A stretch of 61,003 nucleotides of DNA from Allorhizobium sonneratiae (GCF_023700755.1 NZ_JAMKOJ010000005.1:274660-335662); one strand, 5' to 3'; counted from the stretch's first letter, positions 1 to 9,799 are shown. The notes: generated from the sequence alone by a model not told the origin. Program-made: numbers and translations.

Positions 1-37
1 GAGCATTTCACTGTTTCAGTGAAACGGTGAAATGCTC
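1..37. repeat. Palindromic intergenic repeat at window edge
   Basis: Two 18-base arms (1-18 and 20-37) are inverted copies with one mismatch and a one-base loop. The palindrome lies 36 bases beyond the stop of the minus-strand DUF1501 gene. It could act as a terminator, although no clear T run follows. Palindromes of this type are scattered between genes in rhizobial genomes, which may explain why the window starts here. Confidence 0.7.
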
Positions 38-73
38 TAGCATATTTCAGCGTCAGCGGGTGCTTTCAAGCCA

Positions 74-1240
74 TCATATATAATCCGGCTTCTGATCCAG
101 GCTGAGACCGGGAAAGACAGTTCCGGTCAGTGCGCTATTTGACAGGCCAAACTGCTTGGCCAGAAAGGCCGCGGCAACGGCGCGCACATCACCTGTCGGA
201 TTGAGGTCGCGGCCATCCAGCAAATCGGCGTCCTGAATGCCCGGCCATTTGCCATAGACCCGGCCTCCCCGCACCGCTCCGCCCGCCAGAATGCAACAGC
301 CGCCTGTGCCATGATCCGTGCCAGCATTGGCGTTCTGGTGCACGGTGCGGCCAAATTCGGTGATGGCGACCACCACCGTCTTGTTCCAGGCATCAGCGCC
401 CAGCCCCGATTTCAGGGTCAGGATCGCATCATTAAGATTGCTGATCGCATGAGCAAAGTTTTCCTTCTGCTGCACATGCGTATCCCAGCCGGTGATGGAA
501 AAACTGGCGATGCGATAGCGCTCCTTCAGCAGCGAGGCGGCCATGTTCGCCATATCCTTCACTCCATCGCCACGCTTCTGGCTTTGGTAGAGCAGATCGG
601 TATAGGCATTGATGCCGACGGCCTGTTTCAGCATGGCAGAAAATTGCGGATCACCCTGATAAAGCCGGATCAGAAACTGCATTTCATCGCCGCCCATGCC
701 GATACTGGAGCGCGGAGACCAGACATCGGAAGGATTTGGACCGGAGAGAATGATTTCGCGCGCGCTGCTGACATCGATGGCATGAACAGGTCGATTGGTC
801 AGCGACAGGGTGCGGTTGAGCCAGCCGCTTTCCTTCGATTGCAGCCCCATACCGCCCGCCTCCAGAATATCCTGACCATCGAAATGGCTGCGGATATTGC
901 GATAAGGCGTGGAGACGGCATGGACGAAGGCAAGCTCTCCCGCTTTCCACAGCGGCATGAGTGGGGCTGCTTGCGGGTTCAGACCGAACCGGCCATCGAG
1001 ATCGGCCAGTCCCTGATCGGGTGTCAGCGCCAGATCGGGCCGGGCCAGCTTGAACGCCGGATCGGTATAGGGCTGAACCAGATCGAGCCCATCCATCGCA
1101 CCGCGCAGGATGATGGCGACGAAACGATTGTCGCCCGGCATTTCGGCAAAGGCGAGCGGGGTAAACAGCGGCGAGGCGGCGGCACAGCAGGCCGAGGCCA
1201 GAAAACCGCGCCGGGAGAGCGGGATCGGCATGTCATTCAT
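74..1240 (-). CDS. DUF1501 family protein, Tat-exported
   Basis: This 388-residue protein starts with a twin-arginine signal (SRRGFLA near residues 9-15) followed by a hydrophobic Ala-rich stretch, so export folded by the Tat system is expected. The body matches DUF1501, an alkaline-phosphatase/sulfatase-fold family of unknown reaction; the segments 'LRGAMDGLDLVQPY' and 'EFGRTVHQNANAGTDHGTGG' are typical. The ATG at 1240 has an AGGAG site. The gene starts 13 bases after the DUF1800 stop, and the two families are routinely paired in one operon. The family call is firm; substrate and role are unknown. Confidence 0.88.
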   Translation of the reverse strand: MNDMPIPLSRRGFLASACCAAASPLFTPLAFAEMPGDNRFVAIILRGAMDGLDLVQPYTDPAFKLARPDLALTPDQGLADLDGRFGLNPQAAPLMPLWKAGELAFVHAVSTPYRNIRSHFDGQDILEAGGMGLQSKESGWLNRTLSLTNRPVHAIDVSSAREIILSGPNPSDVWSPRSSIGMGGDEMQFLIRLYQGDPQFSAMLKQAVGINAYTDLLYQSQKRGDGVKDMANMAASLLKERYRIASFSITGWDTHVQQKENFAHAISNLNDAILTLKSGLGADAWNKTVVVAITEFGRTVHQNANAGTDHGTGGCCILAGGAVRGGRVYGKWPGIQDADLLDGRDLNPTGDVRAVAAAFLAKQFGLSNSALTGTVFPGLSLDQKPDYI

Positions 1241-1253
1241 GGCTTATCTCCTC

Positions 1254-2828
1254 TTACCGTCTGTTGAATTCCGGCGACACCAGCGTCATCACCAGCCCGG
1301 CCTGTCTGCTGGGCGCCTGACGGGCTACCTGTATGGTGTCGTCGCGGGCATAATCGGCCAGCGCCACCTCCACAAAATTGCGGGGATCGGTGGTGTTGGG
1401 CATCTGGTTTGCCAGTTGCCGCGCCCATTGAATGCGCTGGGTCAACTGACTGGCGCTGAACCAATGGGCGGAATTGTCCTTGAAGCCCGCCGCATCGCTT
1501 GGCCGCCAGACAGGCTCACCAAGCGAGGCGATGACATTGGCTGCTTGACGCGCCAGAGGCGGGCGCTTGTGCGGCGCAGGCTTTGGCGGCAGCATTGTCG
1601 CCATCATTGCCGGTGCTGCGGCAGCGCCCTGCCCCATGGCTTTGTTATTCATTTCCTGTGCCATCATCTGGCCGGTGGCCATCGTGGCTTTGGCAGATGT
1701 GGCTGCAGCAAGATCCTCATCAGCGGACGGCATGACGATCGGGCCAAAATCCTTGCCATCCTCACCCAGGATCTGATCCTTGCTCAGGCCGGAAGCACGT
1801 AAGGACGAGACCACGTAATCGAAGGGCATCTTGAATTTCTGGCCCGGTTGCTCCCAGGCATCCGGACTGTCCAGCATGGCGCGATAAACGGCGGTTAATT
1901 CGCCGTCGGACGCCTTCCAGGCCGCAACCATGCTGTCGATGACCGGCTTGTTCGGCGCCTCATCGATGAAATGCATGTAGAGCTGGGTACTGATATGCGT
2001 CATGGTGCGCGGATCGCGCGCCAGCATATCCAGCACGTCACTGGCATTTTTCAACGGCTCGGGATCACGGGTATAGCTGTGGCCCAAAACGGTGAAGAAG
2101 CCGGGTTCGGCCTTGTTGCGATCATAGCCTGCGGCCACAGCCATCCGGTCATAGACCAGTCCGGTCAAGAGCAGCGAAAGCTGGTGTACATCCTTTTGGC
2201 TGTAGCCTGTATTGACACCCAGCGTGTGCAGCTCCATCACCTCGCGGCCAAAATTTTCGTTGACGCCGCCATCCTTGCGCTTCAGCCCGGCCTTGGAATT
2301 CGGCCCCATGGACTGGCTTTGATCGAGAAAGATCAACATGGCCGGATGAAAGGACGCCTGTTTCAGCAGCGTGGCGAAATCGCCGGAGAGATGCGGACGA
2401 ATGGCTTCGGCCTCATAGAGCGGCACCAGCAGTTTCATATCCGTGGATTTATCGGCGCTGACGGTGAAATGATTGACCCAGAAATGCGCCAGACGCTCAT
2501 GAAAACCATAAGGTGAAACGGCAGCCTGGGTGATGCGCGCCGAAACATCGGCCGTAAAGCGATTATAGAGATCGCGGTTCAGAACCTTGTCGCGCTGTCC
2601 GATCGGCTCGCCGCTTTTGGCTTGCTCGGAAAGGATTTTGCGGATGTCGTAATAATCGGAAATCCTTTGCCGCCTAATTTCTATACCTTCAAGCGGAAAA
2701 AGCAGGTCATGCAATTGCGCATCCTGCAATTGCTGCAACAGCGCATCGGCATCTTTCGGCGGTGTTTCGCCCTGGCTGAGACCGAAACCAAAGCGTATCG
2801 CCGCCATGGTGGCACGGGACAGTGTCAT
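1254..2828 (-). CDS. DUF1800 family protein
   Basis: This is a 524-residue DUF1800 protein, shown by 'AHFWVNHFTVS', 'NFGREVMELHTLGVNTGYSQ' and the later 'FIDEAPNKPV'. DUF1800 proteins nearly always sit beside DUF1501 proteins, and the pair is inferred to act together at the cell envelope; no biochemical function is established. I chose the ATG at 2828, which follows GGGAGGA, over an upstream ATG at 2855 that has no ribosome site. It is the first gene of a two-gene minus-strand operon with the DUF1501 gene. A Met/Ala-rich low-complexity insert lies near residues 370-420. Confidence 0.87.
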   Translation of the reverse strand: MTLSRATMAAIRFGFGLSQGETPPKDADALLQQLQDAQLHDLLFPLEGIEIRRQRISDYYDIRKILSEQAKSGEPIGQRDKVLNRDLYNRFTADVSARITQAAVSPYGFHERLAHFWVNHFTVSADKSTDMKLLVPLYEAEAIRPHLSGDFATLLKQASFHPAMLIFLDQSQSMGPNSKAGLKRKDGGVNENFGREVMELHTLGVNTGYSQKDVHQLSLLLTGLVYDRMAVAAGYDRNKAEPGFFTVLGHSYTRDPEPLKNASDVLDMLARDPRTMTHISTQLYMHFIDEAPNKPVIDSMVAAWKASDGELTAVYRAMLDSPDAWEQPGQKFKMPFDYVVSSLRASGLSKDQILGEDGKDFGPIVMPSADEDLAAATSAKATMATGQMMAQEMNNKAMGQGAAAAPAMMATMLPPKPAPHKRPPLARQAANVIASLGEPVWRPSDAAGFKDNSAHWFSASQLTQRIQWARQLANQMPNTTDPRNFVEVALADYARDDTIQVARQAPSRQAGLVMTLVSPEFNRR

Positions 2829-2940
2829 GCATCCTCCCATCCGGTTGGAACACAATCAGAATAAGACCCCTGCCCTGGCAGGAATCCTGACGATTTTGAG
2901 ATAAATTATGCTCAAGCAAAAATAGTGATGCTGTGTTTTG

Positions 2941-2990
2941 CGCATTTCCGAACGGAAAAGCGCAAAACACTTTTCTCCTGGAAATGCTCT
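2941..2990. repeat. Dispersed rhizobial intergenic repeat, copy 1
   Basis: This stretch of about 50 bases shares the skeleton CGCATTTCCg-ACGGAA ... ACACTTTTC ... GAAATGCT with 9751-9799. It sits in the 249-base gap between the DUF1800 and LysE-type genes and contains an inverted pair around 2934-2970 (gttttgcgc/gcgcaaaac). Nothing else in this gap looks coding. Confidence 0.6.
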
Positions 2991-3077
2991 CAGCAACGAG
3001 CATCAGTGATCATGTATCATGACTTTACAGGATAAGGATTTATCCTTGCCATTACGGTAAAAGCGTGGCGCGAAATC

Positions 3078-3749
3078 TTAAGCTTTGGTAATTTTTGCGC
3101 CCAGAGAGCCGAATAGAAATGGCTCGAAGCCCCAATATTGACGCGCTGCCAAAAGCAGTGAAATCACCCCGAAGACGATCAGCAGGCAGGCTGAGCCACG
3201 CTGAATCCAGCTGGTAAAGCGATCCGGCAGACGTTGATGCAGCCAGCTGACCATGCCGCACAGCAGAAACCACCAGAGCAGCGAGCCGCAAAACACGCCA
3301 GCCACCAGAAAGAGTGGCTCATAGCCATCGGCATCGGCCAGACCGGCTGCAGCAAAAATGGCGGCAAACCCAAACAGTGTCGCCGGATTGGTGATGGTGA
3401 GCGCGAAAGTGGATGCGGTAAGACGCGCCAGATGCGCCGCCTCGATCTTGGCTTCGCGCACCACACGGCGGGGCCTGAGTGTGTGCAGGCCAATCAACAG
3501 GATCAACGTCCCGCCGACCAGCTTCAGTTCCAGCGAGATGGCCGACAGCGTATTTTCAAGCGCGGCAAAACCTGCTGCTGCGGCAATGGCAAAGACCATG
3601 TCGCCAATTGCTGCGCCAATGCCTGCCGCCACGCCATGCCAGAAGCCATGCTCAACCGTGCGGTTGATACAGAGCGTGCCAATCGGGCCAACCGGCGCTG
3701 CTACGGCAAAGCCCAGCAGAACACCTTTCAGCAGCATTATCAAAAGCAT
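3078..3749 (-). CDS. LysE/RhtB family amino-acid exporter
   Basis: This 223-residue, strongly hydrophobic protein has the LysE-family N-terminus ('GVLLGFAVAAPVGPIGTLC'), in which the APVGPI motif is diagnostic. About six membrane helices are expected. LysE-family proteins export amino acids or related small metabolites across the inner membrane; the substrate cannot be read from sequence. The ATG at 3749 has GGAG seven bases upstream, whereas a start at 3794 has no site. The gene stands alone, between the DUF1800 operon and the MOSC gene. Confidence 0.85.
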   Translation of the reverse strand: MLLIMLLKGVLLGFAVAAPVGPIGTLCINRTVEHGFWHGVAAGIGAAIGDMVFAIAAAAGFAALENTLSAISLELKLVGGTLILLIGLHTLRPRRVVREAKIEAAHLARLTASTFALTITNPATLFGFAAIFAAAGLADADGYEPLFLVAGVFCGSLLWWFLLCGMVSWLHQRLPDRFTSWIQRGSACLLIVFGVISLLLAARQYWGFEPFLFGSLGAKITKA

Positions 3750-3909
3750 TCCGGTCTCCGTCACGCGGACAGCCTTCGCCTGACGGGAAAGCATGGGGGC
3801 CGAAGCCTTGGGACCGCCCGGTCAAAGGGCGCAGGCTTCAGAGTGGAAGCGTTTTGGGATAAAAACGGCTTGATGACAAGCCTTGGACCCAATTTACATC
3901 CTGACGCGC

Positions 3910-4467
3910 TCAGACCTTTTCCAGTTTTGCATGGGGTTCTTGCGGCAGCACCACCTGGATGGCATCGCCTGATCGGACAGGACCACCCGTGTGCACGACG
4001 GCCATAACGCCGGCCTTGCGGATCAGCTCGCCATTTGCATCCCGATCGAGAACCGCTTCCGTCAGCCCCGGCTGAAAATCATGCAATTGCCGGCAGGGAT
4101 TGCGCAAACCAGTGAGTTCCACCTGCGCGGCCTCTCCAATCTGCAGAATCGTGCCGCGCGGCAGGCTTAACAGATCAAGGTGGCGGGTGGCGATGTTTTC
4201 ACCAATATCACCGGGGGCGACGGTGAAGCCCTTTTCAGAAAGTTCATCGAAGAGTTCGGCCTGCACCAGATGCACCTGGCGCAGATTGGGCTGGGTCGGA
4301 TCGACCGCCACGCGCGAGCGATGTTTGACCGTCACGCCAAGATGGGCATCGCCCGCAACACCCTGCCCTTCGATCAGCGTGATCTCCTCAAGCACGGCTT
4401 TGCTGAACCCATGCACCGGGCTGGCGCTGACACTCATCACCACACCACCCTTTTTAGCCTCACTCAT
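3910..4467 (-). CDS. MOSC domain-containing protein
   Basis: This 185-residue MOSC (molybdenum cofactor sulfurase C-terminal) domain protein has the conserved cysteine in 'TGLRNPCRQL', preceded by 'GDIGENI'. MOSC domains bind molybdenum cofactor or move sulfur and metal atoms; compact stand-alone forms of the YiiM type are linked to detoxification of N-hydroxylated compounds. The ATG at 4467 overlaps the rarA stop as ATGA and has an AGGA site, so it is translated with rarA as the last gene of the Deg-rarA-MOSC chain. The domain call is strong; the substrate is unknown. Confidence 0.85.
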   Translation of the reverse strand: MSEAKKGGVVMSVSASPVHGFSKAVLEEITLIEGQGVAGDAHLGVTVKHRSRVAVDPTQPNLRQVHLVQAELFDELSEKGFTVAPGDIGENIATRHLDLLSLPRGTILQIGEAAQVELTGLRNPCRQLHDFQPGLTEAVLDRDANGELIRKAGVMAVVHTGGPVRSGDAIQVVLPQEPHAKLEKV

Positions 4468-5780
4468 GCCTTGTTTCCTCGTTCCCGCCGCAATTTCTCC
4501 CACCAGTCAAGCCGCTTGCGAATGTCCCGCTCAAAGCCGCGTTCCGGAGGATCGTAAAAGATCTGACGCCCGATCTTTTCCGGGAAATAATCCTGACCGG
4601 AAAAGGCGTCCGGCTCGTCATGGTCATAACGATAGCCATCACCATAGCCTTCGCCCTTCATCAGCTTGGTCGGCGCATTGAGAATATGTTTCGGCGGCGC
4701 CAGCGAACCATGCTCCTTCGCCACCCGCATCGCCGCTTTGAAGGCGGTGTAGACGGCATTGGATTTCGGCGCAGTGGCAAGATAGACGCAGGCCTCGGCC
4801 AGTGCCAGTTCGCCCTCCGGGGAGCCGAGATAATCATAGGCATCCTTGGCGGCATTGCAGATGACCAGCGCCTGCGGATCGGCAAGGCCGATATCCTCCA
4901 CCGCCATGCGCACCAGCCGCCGCCCGATATAAAGCGGGTCTTCGCCGGCATCGAACATGCGGGCGAGATAGTAAAGGGCGGCATTGGGATCGGAGCCGCG
5001 CACCGACTTATGCAGCGCCGAAATCAGATTGTAATGGCCGTCCTGGCTCTTGTCATAGATCGGCGCACGGCGTTGAACGATGCGGATCAGCCCGTCCTTA
5101 TCGAACACCTCATCCTTGCGCGCGGCCCTCCAGACCTCTTCGGCCAAGGTCAAAATCGCCCTTCCATCGCCATCGGCCATGCCGAGGAGGCTTAAGCGGG
5201 CCTCATCATTCAACGGCAGTGTTCGCCCTTCCATCGCTTCTGCCCGTTCCAGCAGGGTTTCGAGGCTTGCCTCATCATGCGAACGGAAGGTCAGAACGCG
5301 CGCACGCGACAAAAGTGCAGCATTGAGTTCGAAGGACGGGTTTTCCGTGGTCGCCCCAACGAGAATGACGGTGCCGTCTTCCATCACCGGCAGAAAACTG
5401 TCCTGCTGGGCGCGGTTGAAGCGATGGATCTCATCGACGAAAAGCAGGGTCTGACGACCGGACATGCGCCGTGCGCGGGCGCTTTCAAAGACCTTCTTCA
5501 GATCGGCAACACCGGAGAAAATCGCTGAAATCTGCTCGAAGGCCAGTCCCGATTCGCCGGAAAGAAGCCGGGCGACCGTGGTTTTTCCGGTGCCGGGCGG
5601 CCCCCAGAAGATCATCGAACCGAGCGAGCCGGAGGCGATCATCCGGGTCAAGGCCCCGTCCGGCCCGGTCAAATGCTCCTGCCCCGTCACCTCTGCCAGC
5701 GTTTTCGGCCGCAACCTGTCGGCCAAAGGCCGTTTTTCGGCCATGCTGTCATCCAGTTTCGGGGCAAAGAGATCATTCAT
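4464..5780 (-). CDS. rarA: Replication-associated recombination ATPase RarA (MgsA)
   Basis: This is a 438-residue AAA+ ATPase of the RarA/MgsA/WRNIP1 family, which acts at stalled replication forks. Walker A is at residues 60-67 (GPPGTGKT) and Walker B at 115-119 (VDEIH). The sensor 1 region includes '[18 protein letters not shown]', and the C-terminal tetramerisation region ends in '[20 protein letters not shown]'. The length is normal. The start ATG overlaps the stop of the upstream Deg protease gene (ATGA at 5777-5780), so translation is coupled. Such protease-rarA adjacency is common in rhizobia. Confidence 0.95.
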   Translation of the reverse strand: MNDLFAPKLDDSMAEKRPLADRLRPKTLAEVTGQEHLTGPDGALTRMIASGSLGSMIFWGPPGTGKTTVARLLSGESGLAFEQISAIFSGVADLKKVFESARARRMSGRQTLLFVDEIHRFNRAQQDSFLPVMEDGTVILVGATTENPSFELNAALLSRARVLTFRSHDEASLETLLERAEAMEGRTLPLNDEARLSLLGMADGDGRAILTLAEEVWRAARKDEVFDKDGLIRIVQRRAPIYDKSQDGHYNLISALHKSVRGSDPNAALYYLARMFDAGEDPLYIGRRLVRMAVEDIGLADPQALVICNAAKDAYDYLGSPEGELALAEACVYLATAPKSNAVYTAFKAAMRVAKEHGSLAPPKHILNAPTKLMKGEGYGDGYRYDHDEPDAFSGQDYFPEKIGRQIFYDPPERGFERDIRKRLDWWEKLRRERGNKA

Positions 5781-7183
5781 CGGAAAATCTGTCGTATTTT
5801 CTGGCCATCACGGTCGATTTCAACCCGCCAGAAATTGGGGTTGGCACGCGCCAGTCTTACCATGTCCTCGCTGGAGCGCACAGCATTTCCGTTGATCGAG
5901 AGAAGAATGTCCTTCGGCTGGAAACCGAGCTGATCGGAGATCGAGCCGTCTTTCACTCTGGTCACGACAACGCCAGTGCTGTCAGTCGGCATCTGCAGTT
6001 CATAGGCAAGCCGGGGCGAGAGATTGCCAACCGTCAGCCCGTCGAAGGGGTTGTTGCCGGCAAGCGTCTTTTCATCGCGCGGGATGGTTTCCGGCGGGCC
6101 CTCCAGCCGCAGACTGACCTGCTTTTCCTGACCGTTATCGATTACTGTCAGGGTCACGGTCTTGCCAAGCCCCGCCGTGGTCAGGCGATAATTCAGCGCA
6201 TCTGGATGTTCTACGGTCATGCCATCGACGGCAGTGATCACCTCGCCCGCCTTGAGACCTGCTCTGGCTGCCGGAGAATCCTTGTCGGTTTTCACGACAA
6301 GTGCGCCCAGAACCCGCTTCAGGCCCAGCGCATTGGCCACATCCGAGGTGACGGGTTCGAAGCTTGCGCCGAGATAAGGCCGCTCGAAGCTTTTATCGCC
6401 ATGTTCGGCAGCCGCCAGAAACACCTTGACCAGATTGGAGGGAATGGCAAAGCCGATGCCGTTCGAGCCGCCTCCCTTGGAGTAGATCATCGTGTTGATG
6501 CCGATCAGCTCACCCTTGGTGTTCATCAACGCGCCGCCGGAATTGCCGGGATTGATTGCCGCATCGGTCTGAATGAAAAAGCTGACATCGCCATCCTTCA
6601 CCTGATTGCGGGCGAGACCGGAGACGATGCCGCTCGTCACCGTCTGGCCAACGCCGAAGGGGTTGCCGATGGCCAGCACCACATCGCCCACCTCTGCCTT
6701 GTCGGAATCGGCAATCGGCATGGTCTGGAAATTGTCGTCCTTCGACTGGATTTTCAACACGGCCAGATCAAGACGCGGATCTTTCAGCAGCACCTTGACC
6801 GGATATTCACGCCCGTCGGACAGCGCCACCTTGATGTCGTCAGCCCCCTCGATCACATGGTTGTTGGTAACGATGGTGCCGTTTGCCTCGACCATCACGC
6901 CGGAACCAAGCGAGGTTTCCTTTTCAGTGCGGGTTGGAAAATGCTGCCCGAAAAACTGCTCGAAGAATGGGTCGCCGCCGAAGGGATCGACACGCTGGTG
7001 AATGATGCGCTCGGCATAGACATTGACCACGGCATTATGGGTGCGCTTGACCAGGGGGGCGAAGGAAAGCTGCATCTCCTCCCGGCTTTGCGGCACGGTT
7101 CTCATGTCCTCGGCAAGTGCCGGAACGGCGCTCAAACACAAAAGGCCGATCACGGCGACACGAAGGGTTTTCAGGCCATGCAT
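5777..7183 (-). CDS. Do/HtrA (Deg) family periplasmic serine endopeptidase
   Basis: This 468-residue protein has a cleavable signal peptide ('LLCLSAVPALAE'), a trypsin-like domain and two PDZ domains (roughly residues 255-340 and 375-465). The catalytic triad is visible as His in 'TNNHVIEGA', Asp in 'RLDLAVLK' and Ser in 'NPGNSGGAL'. Deg proteases degrade or refold misfolded periplasmic proteins. The ATG at 7183 follows GAGGA; an upstream start at 7240 would bury the signal peptide. It heads the Deg-rarA-MOSC operon. DegP versus DegQ cannot be decided. Confidence 0.92.
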   Translation of the reverse strand: MHGLKTLRVAVIGLLCLSAVPALAEDMRTVPQSREEMQLSFAPLVKRTHNAVVNVYAERIIHQRVDPFGGDPFFEQFFGQHFPTRTEKETSLGSGVMVEANGTIVTNNHVIEGADDIKVALSDGREYPVKVLLKDPRLDLAVLKIQSKDDNFQTMPIADSDKAEVGDVVLAIGNPFGVGQTVTSGIVSGLARNQVKDGDVSFFIQTDAAINPGNSGGALMNTKGELIGINTMIYSKGGGSNGIGFAIPSNLVKVFLAAAEHGDKSFERPYLGASFEPVTSDVANALGLKRVLGALVVKTDKDSPAARAGLKAGEVITAVDGMTVEHPDALNYRLTTAGLGKTVTLTVIDNGQEKQVSLRLEGPPETIPRDEKTLAGNNPFDGLTVGNLSPRLAYELQMPTDSTGVVVTRVKDGSISDQLGFQPKDILLSINGNAVRSSEDMVRLARANPNFWRVEIDRDGQKIRQIFR

Positions 7184-7338
7184 GGAAGGGTCCTCATCAT
7201 GATAGTCAGCAAATGTGTTTTTGGAAAATGTGCCACACAAAAGGGCATTTCAAGCATTCAGACCAATCTTGAGGCTGATCCTGATGCTGATAATCGGCCA
7301 AATCGATGACAATGGCGTGAGGCCCTGCGTGACAGCAA

Positions 7339-7373
7339 AACGCCGGCCCAACCCACCATGGCAGACCGGCGTT
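7339..7373 (-). terminator. Hairpin terminator after the tannase-family gene
   Basis: Inverted arms AACGCCGG (7339-7346) and CCGGCGTT (7366-7373) form an 8-base-pair stem 22 bases beyond the minus-strand stop at 7396. On that strand the stem is followed by TTGCTGTC, so the T run is weak. Confidence 0.55.
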
Positions 7374-7395
7374 ATAGAGGACAGACGTTCTGTTT

Positions 7396-9057
7396 TTACT
7401 GGCAGACTAACTCACCCTTCCCGGTCAGTTTTCCCTTCACCCTTTCCTTGATGTAAGTGGTGATCTTTGGATAGGGGCAATAGAGATAATCGCGCGGGTT
7501 CAAGCCAGCCGCCTCCTCATTGCCGGGTGTGATGCCTGCCTTGACCGCTTCCGGAGCCTTGCCGTGCTCCACCCAGTCGACCAGCGGCGTGAAGAAATCG
7601 AAATCGTCATAGGAAGGGCCGCCTGCTCCGTGCGGCATGCCCGGAATGCGATAGAAGCGGACGAAATCAGCGGCCTGATGATTGTTGTTGTCATCCAGAT
7701 TTTTATACCATTTCACCGTATCGAGGACGGAAAAGACCGGATCGCCATTGCCGTGAAAGACGATCATCTTGTGGCCGTCCTTGCGGAATTGGGTCAGATG
7801 CGGATTGCCCGTATCCGGCGGAATCATGAAGGAAACGGCAGACTGGGTGAAAGGGCCGCTCACAGCATCGATTTTCGGTGCATCCTTATCGAAATCGAAA
7901 CCGAGCAGATATTTTTCCAGATCCTCCGGCGTCGGGCCAACAGCCGTGGGCGGCGTGGTGAAAATCTGAGCCAGCGAAGCAGCGCCCATCACATCGATGA
8001 TCGGTTTGTGATGCCAGGCCTCAATCGGGCTTTCCAGCTTCCACATACGCCAGTTTTTCGAACCCATCCCGGGATCCCAGACCCAGGAGCTGTAAAGCAT
8101 ATGGCCATGGCTGTCATAAGGACCGTTATGGCTTGTGCGCAGGGCCGCAATCTGGGCGTGGCTCAGACAGTCTTTCGTCTGGCCCGGCTTGCAGGCAAGC
8201 GAGGTGATGTTGAACCGCGTCTGGCAGGCATCGGCATTGCTGACAACGCCATCCACCCGGCCATCCATGCCATCGCAGGCCTTAAGGATCTGCTGGGCGA
8301 GAAACTGCATGTCGGCCACGGAAAAGGCTTTGGTGATATCCGGGTTCACCTTGCTCCAGCTTTGAACGTCAAGTGCATGCTGCAGGGCCGCGCGCGGCAG
8401 GTTCATGCCGGGATAGCCAACCAGAAGACCGTCGAACTGATCGGGAAGGCGCGAGGCAGCCATCAGCCCGTGGCGCCCGCCATTCGAGCCACCGATACCA
8501 TAGCGATAGGCAATTTTTTTGCCGTAATATTGCTCGGTCAGCGCCATGGCCAGAGGGTTTAGCTTTTCTACCGCGCCGTAACCATAATCGATGCGGGCCA
8601 CAGGATCGAAGCCGAAGGCCGCGCCACCCGCCAGCCCCTTTTCCGGAGAGGCATTGCCATCATGACCGGCATCGCTTGAAACAACCGCATAACCGCGGCC
8701 AAGGGCAGTGTCCTTCTTGTTGCCACCGAGCAATGGCCCCGTTGCCGGCACAACAACGCCGTCATTGCCACCATTAAACTGATGCACATATCGGCCGTTC
8801 CAGTCATCCGGCAACCGCATCTCGAAATGAATGGCGTAATCCTTGCCGTCTATGCCCTTATGCGCACCGGTAAAACCATGCACCAGACAATATGGTTTGG
8901 GAAAGGCCGGATCATTGGCCACCTCTTTCGTCTCGGTGATGGTCATTGCCGCAGGATGATGCCCCTCAAGCCCGATCCCGGCACATGTTTCCGCAGCATG
9001 CGCGATGCCGGGCAAAATCAGAGCCGTCAAAGCCAGCCCAATCGTTCTCACCTTCAT
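7396..9057 (-). CDS. Tannase/feruloyl esterase family protein, secreted
   Basis: This 553-residue protein has an N-terminal signal peptide ('ALTALILPGIAHAAE') and belongs to the tannase/feruloyl esterase family, which hydrolyses ester bonds of plant phenolics such as gallate or ferulate esters. The nucleophile motif is 'GIGGSNGGRHG', followed by the acid region 'FHGNGDPVFS' and the catalytic His region 'IPGMPHGAGG'. Cysteines beside the triad fit the family's disulfide. The ATG at 9057 has a strong GGGAGGA site. It is a single gene divergent from 9188-9736. An outer-membrane or periplasmic role on plant-derived esters is inferred. Confidence 0.88.
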   Translation of the reverse strand: MKVRTIGLALTALILPGIAHAAETCAGIGLEGHHPAAMTITETKEVANDPAFPKPYCLVHGFTGAHKGIDGKDYAIHFEMRLPDDWNGRYVHQFNGGNDGVVVPATGPLLGGNKKDTALGRGYAVVSSDAGHDGNASPEKGLAGGAAFGFDPVARIDYGYGAVEKLNPLAMALTEQYYGKKIAYRYGIGGSNGGRHGLMAASRLPDQFDGLLVGYPGMNLPRAALQHALDVQSWSKVNPDITKAFSVADMQFLAQQILKACDGMDGRVDGVVSNADACQTRFNITSLACKPGQTKDCLSHAQIAALRTSHNGPYDSHGHMLYSSWVWDPGMGSKNWRMWKLESPIEAWHHKPIIDVMGAASLAQIFTTPPTAVGPTPEDLEKYLLGFDFDKDAPKIDAVSGPFTQSAVSFMIPPDTGNPHLTQFRKDGHKMIVFHGNGDPVFSVLDTVKWYKNLDDNNNHQAADFVRFYRIPGMPHGAGGPSYDDFDFFTPLVDWVEHGKAPEAVKAGITPGNEEAAGLNPRDYLYCPYPKITTYIKERVKGKLTGKGELVCQ

Positions 9058-9187
9058 TGTTTCCTCCCGAATGAAAATGACACCCTCTGTTTATGCATGA
9101 ACCATAATAGTGCGCAACACATATCATCTATTTCGATACTGAAAATACGCTCTTGACCTTGCGTGGAAGCAATCGCAAATAAGCGGC

Positions 9188-9736
9188 ATGAAAGCATCGG
9201 ACGCAGATATCCTTATCATTCCCGGCTACACCAATTCCGGCCCGGACCATTGGCAAAGCCGCTGGCAGAACAAACTGTCCACCGCCCGCAGGGTCGAGCA
9301 GGCGGAATGGTCTAAACCCGTGCGGGAAGACTGGGTGGCGCGCGTGGCGGAAGAAGTCAATCGGGCGGAAAAACCGGTCGTGCTGGTCGCCCATTCGCTG
9401 GGCATTCCTTCACTTATCCACGCAATCCCGGATTTTCGCAACAAGGTGGCGGGCGCCTTTCTCGTTGCACCGCCTGAGGTGGAAAACCCGTCGATCCGGC
9501 CGAAACACCTGATGACATTTGGCCCTTATCCGCGCGAGAAACTGCCCTTCCCCACACTGATGGTCGCCAGCCGCAATGATCCCTTCGGCTCCTATGAGCA
9601 TGCCGACGAGATGGCCAAAGCCTGGGGCGCGCTGTTGATTGATGCCGGTGAGTCAGGCCATATCAATGCCGAATCCGGCCATGGCCCCTGGCCGGAAGGC
9701 ACGATGGTCTTTGCCCAGTTTCTCGGCCGTCTCTAG
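9188..9736 (+). CDS. RBBP9/YdeN-type alpha/beta serine hydrolase
   Basis: This 182-residue single-domain hydrolase begins with the YdeN/RBBP9 signature 'IIPGYTNSGPDHWQSRW'. The triad is Ser in 'VAHSLG', Asp in 'SRNDPFGS' and His in 'SGHGPWPEG'. The natural substrate of these small esterases is unknown. There is no convincing Shine-Dalgarno before the ATG. A TTGACC box at 9153-9158 with an AT-rich box 18 bases later would place transcription start almost on the ATG, so a leaderless transcript is possible (inference). It converges on the ClC gene. Confidence 0.88.
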   Translation: MKASDADILIIPGYTNSGPDHWQSRWQNKLSTARRVEQAEWSKPVREDWVARVAEEVNRAEKPVVLVAHSLGIPSLIHAIPDFRNKVAGAFLVAPPEVENPSIRPKHLMTFGPYPREKLPFPTLMVASRNDPFGSYEHADEMAKAWGALLIDAGESGHINAESGHGPWPEGTMVFAQFLGRL

Positions 9737-9750
9737 AGCTTTTGTTCTCA

Positions 9751-9799
9751 CGCATTTCCGGACGGAAGCCGTTTCACACTTTTCCTGAAAAATGCTATA
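9751..9799. repeat. Dispersed rhizobial intergenic repeat, copy 2
   Basis: This is the second copy of the roughly 50-base element seen at 2941-2990, with the same CGCATTTCC-gACGGAA start and TTTTCCTGaAAaATGCT end. It lies between the convergent hydrolase and ClC genes. Confidence 0.6.

Noticed and set aside
311..1267. 318-codon plus-strand open frame
   Set aside because: It is antisense to the DUF1501 gene, which has a Tat signal, ribosome site and family match.
5471..7309. 612-codon plus-strand open frame
   Set aside because: It is antisense to the Deg protease gene and the 3' part... of rarA's start region; its translation is Arg/His-rich with no family features, and the minus strand is clearly coding.
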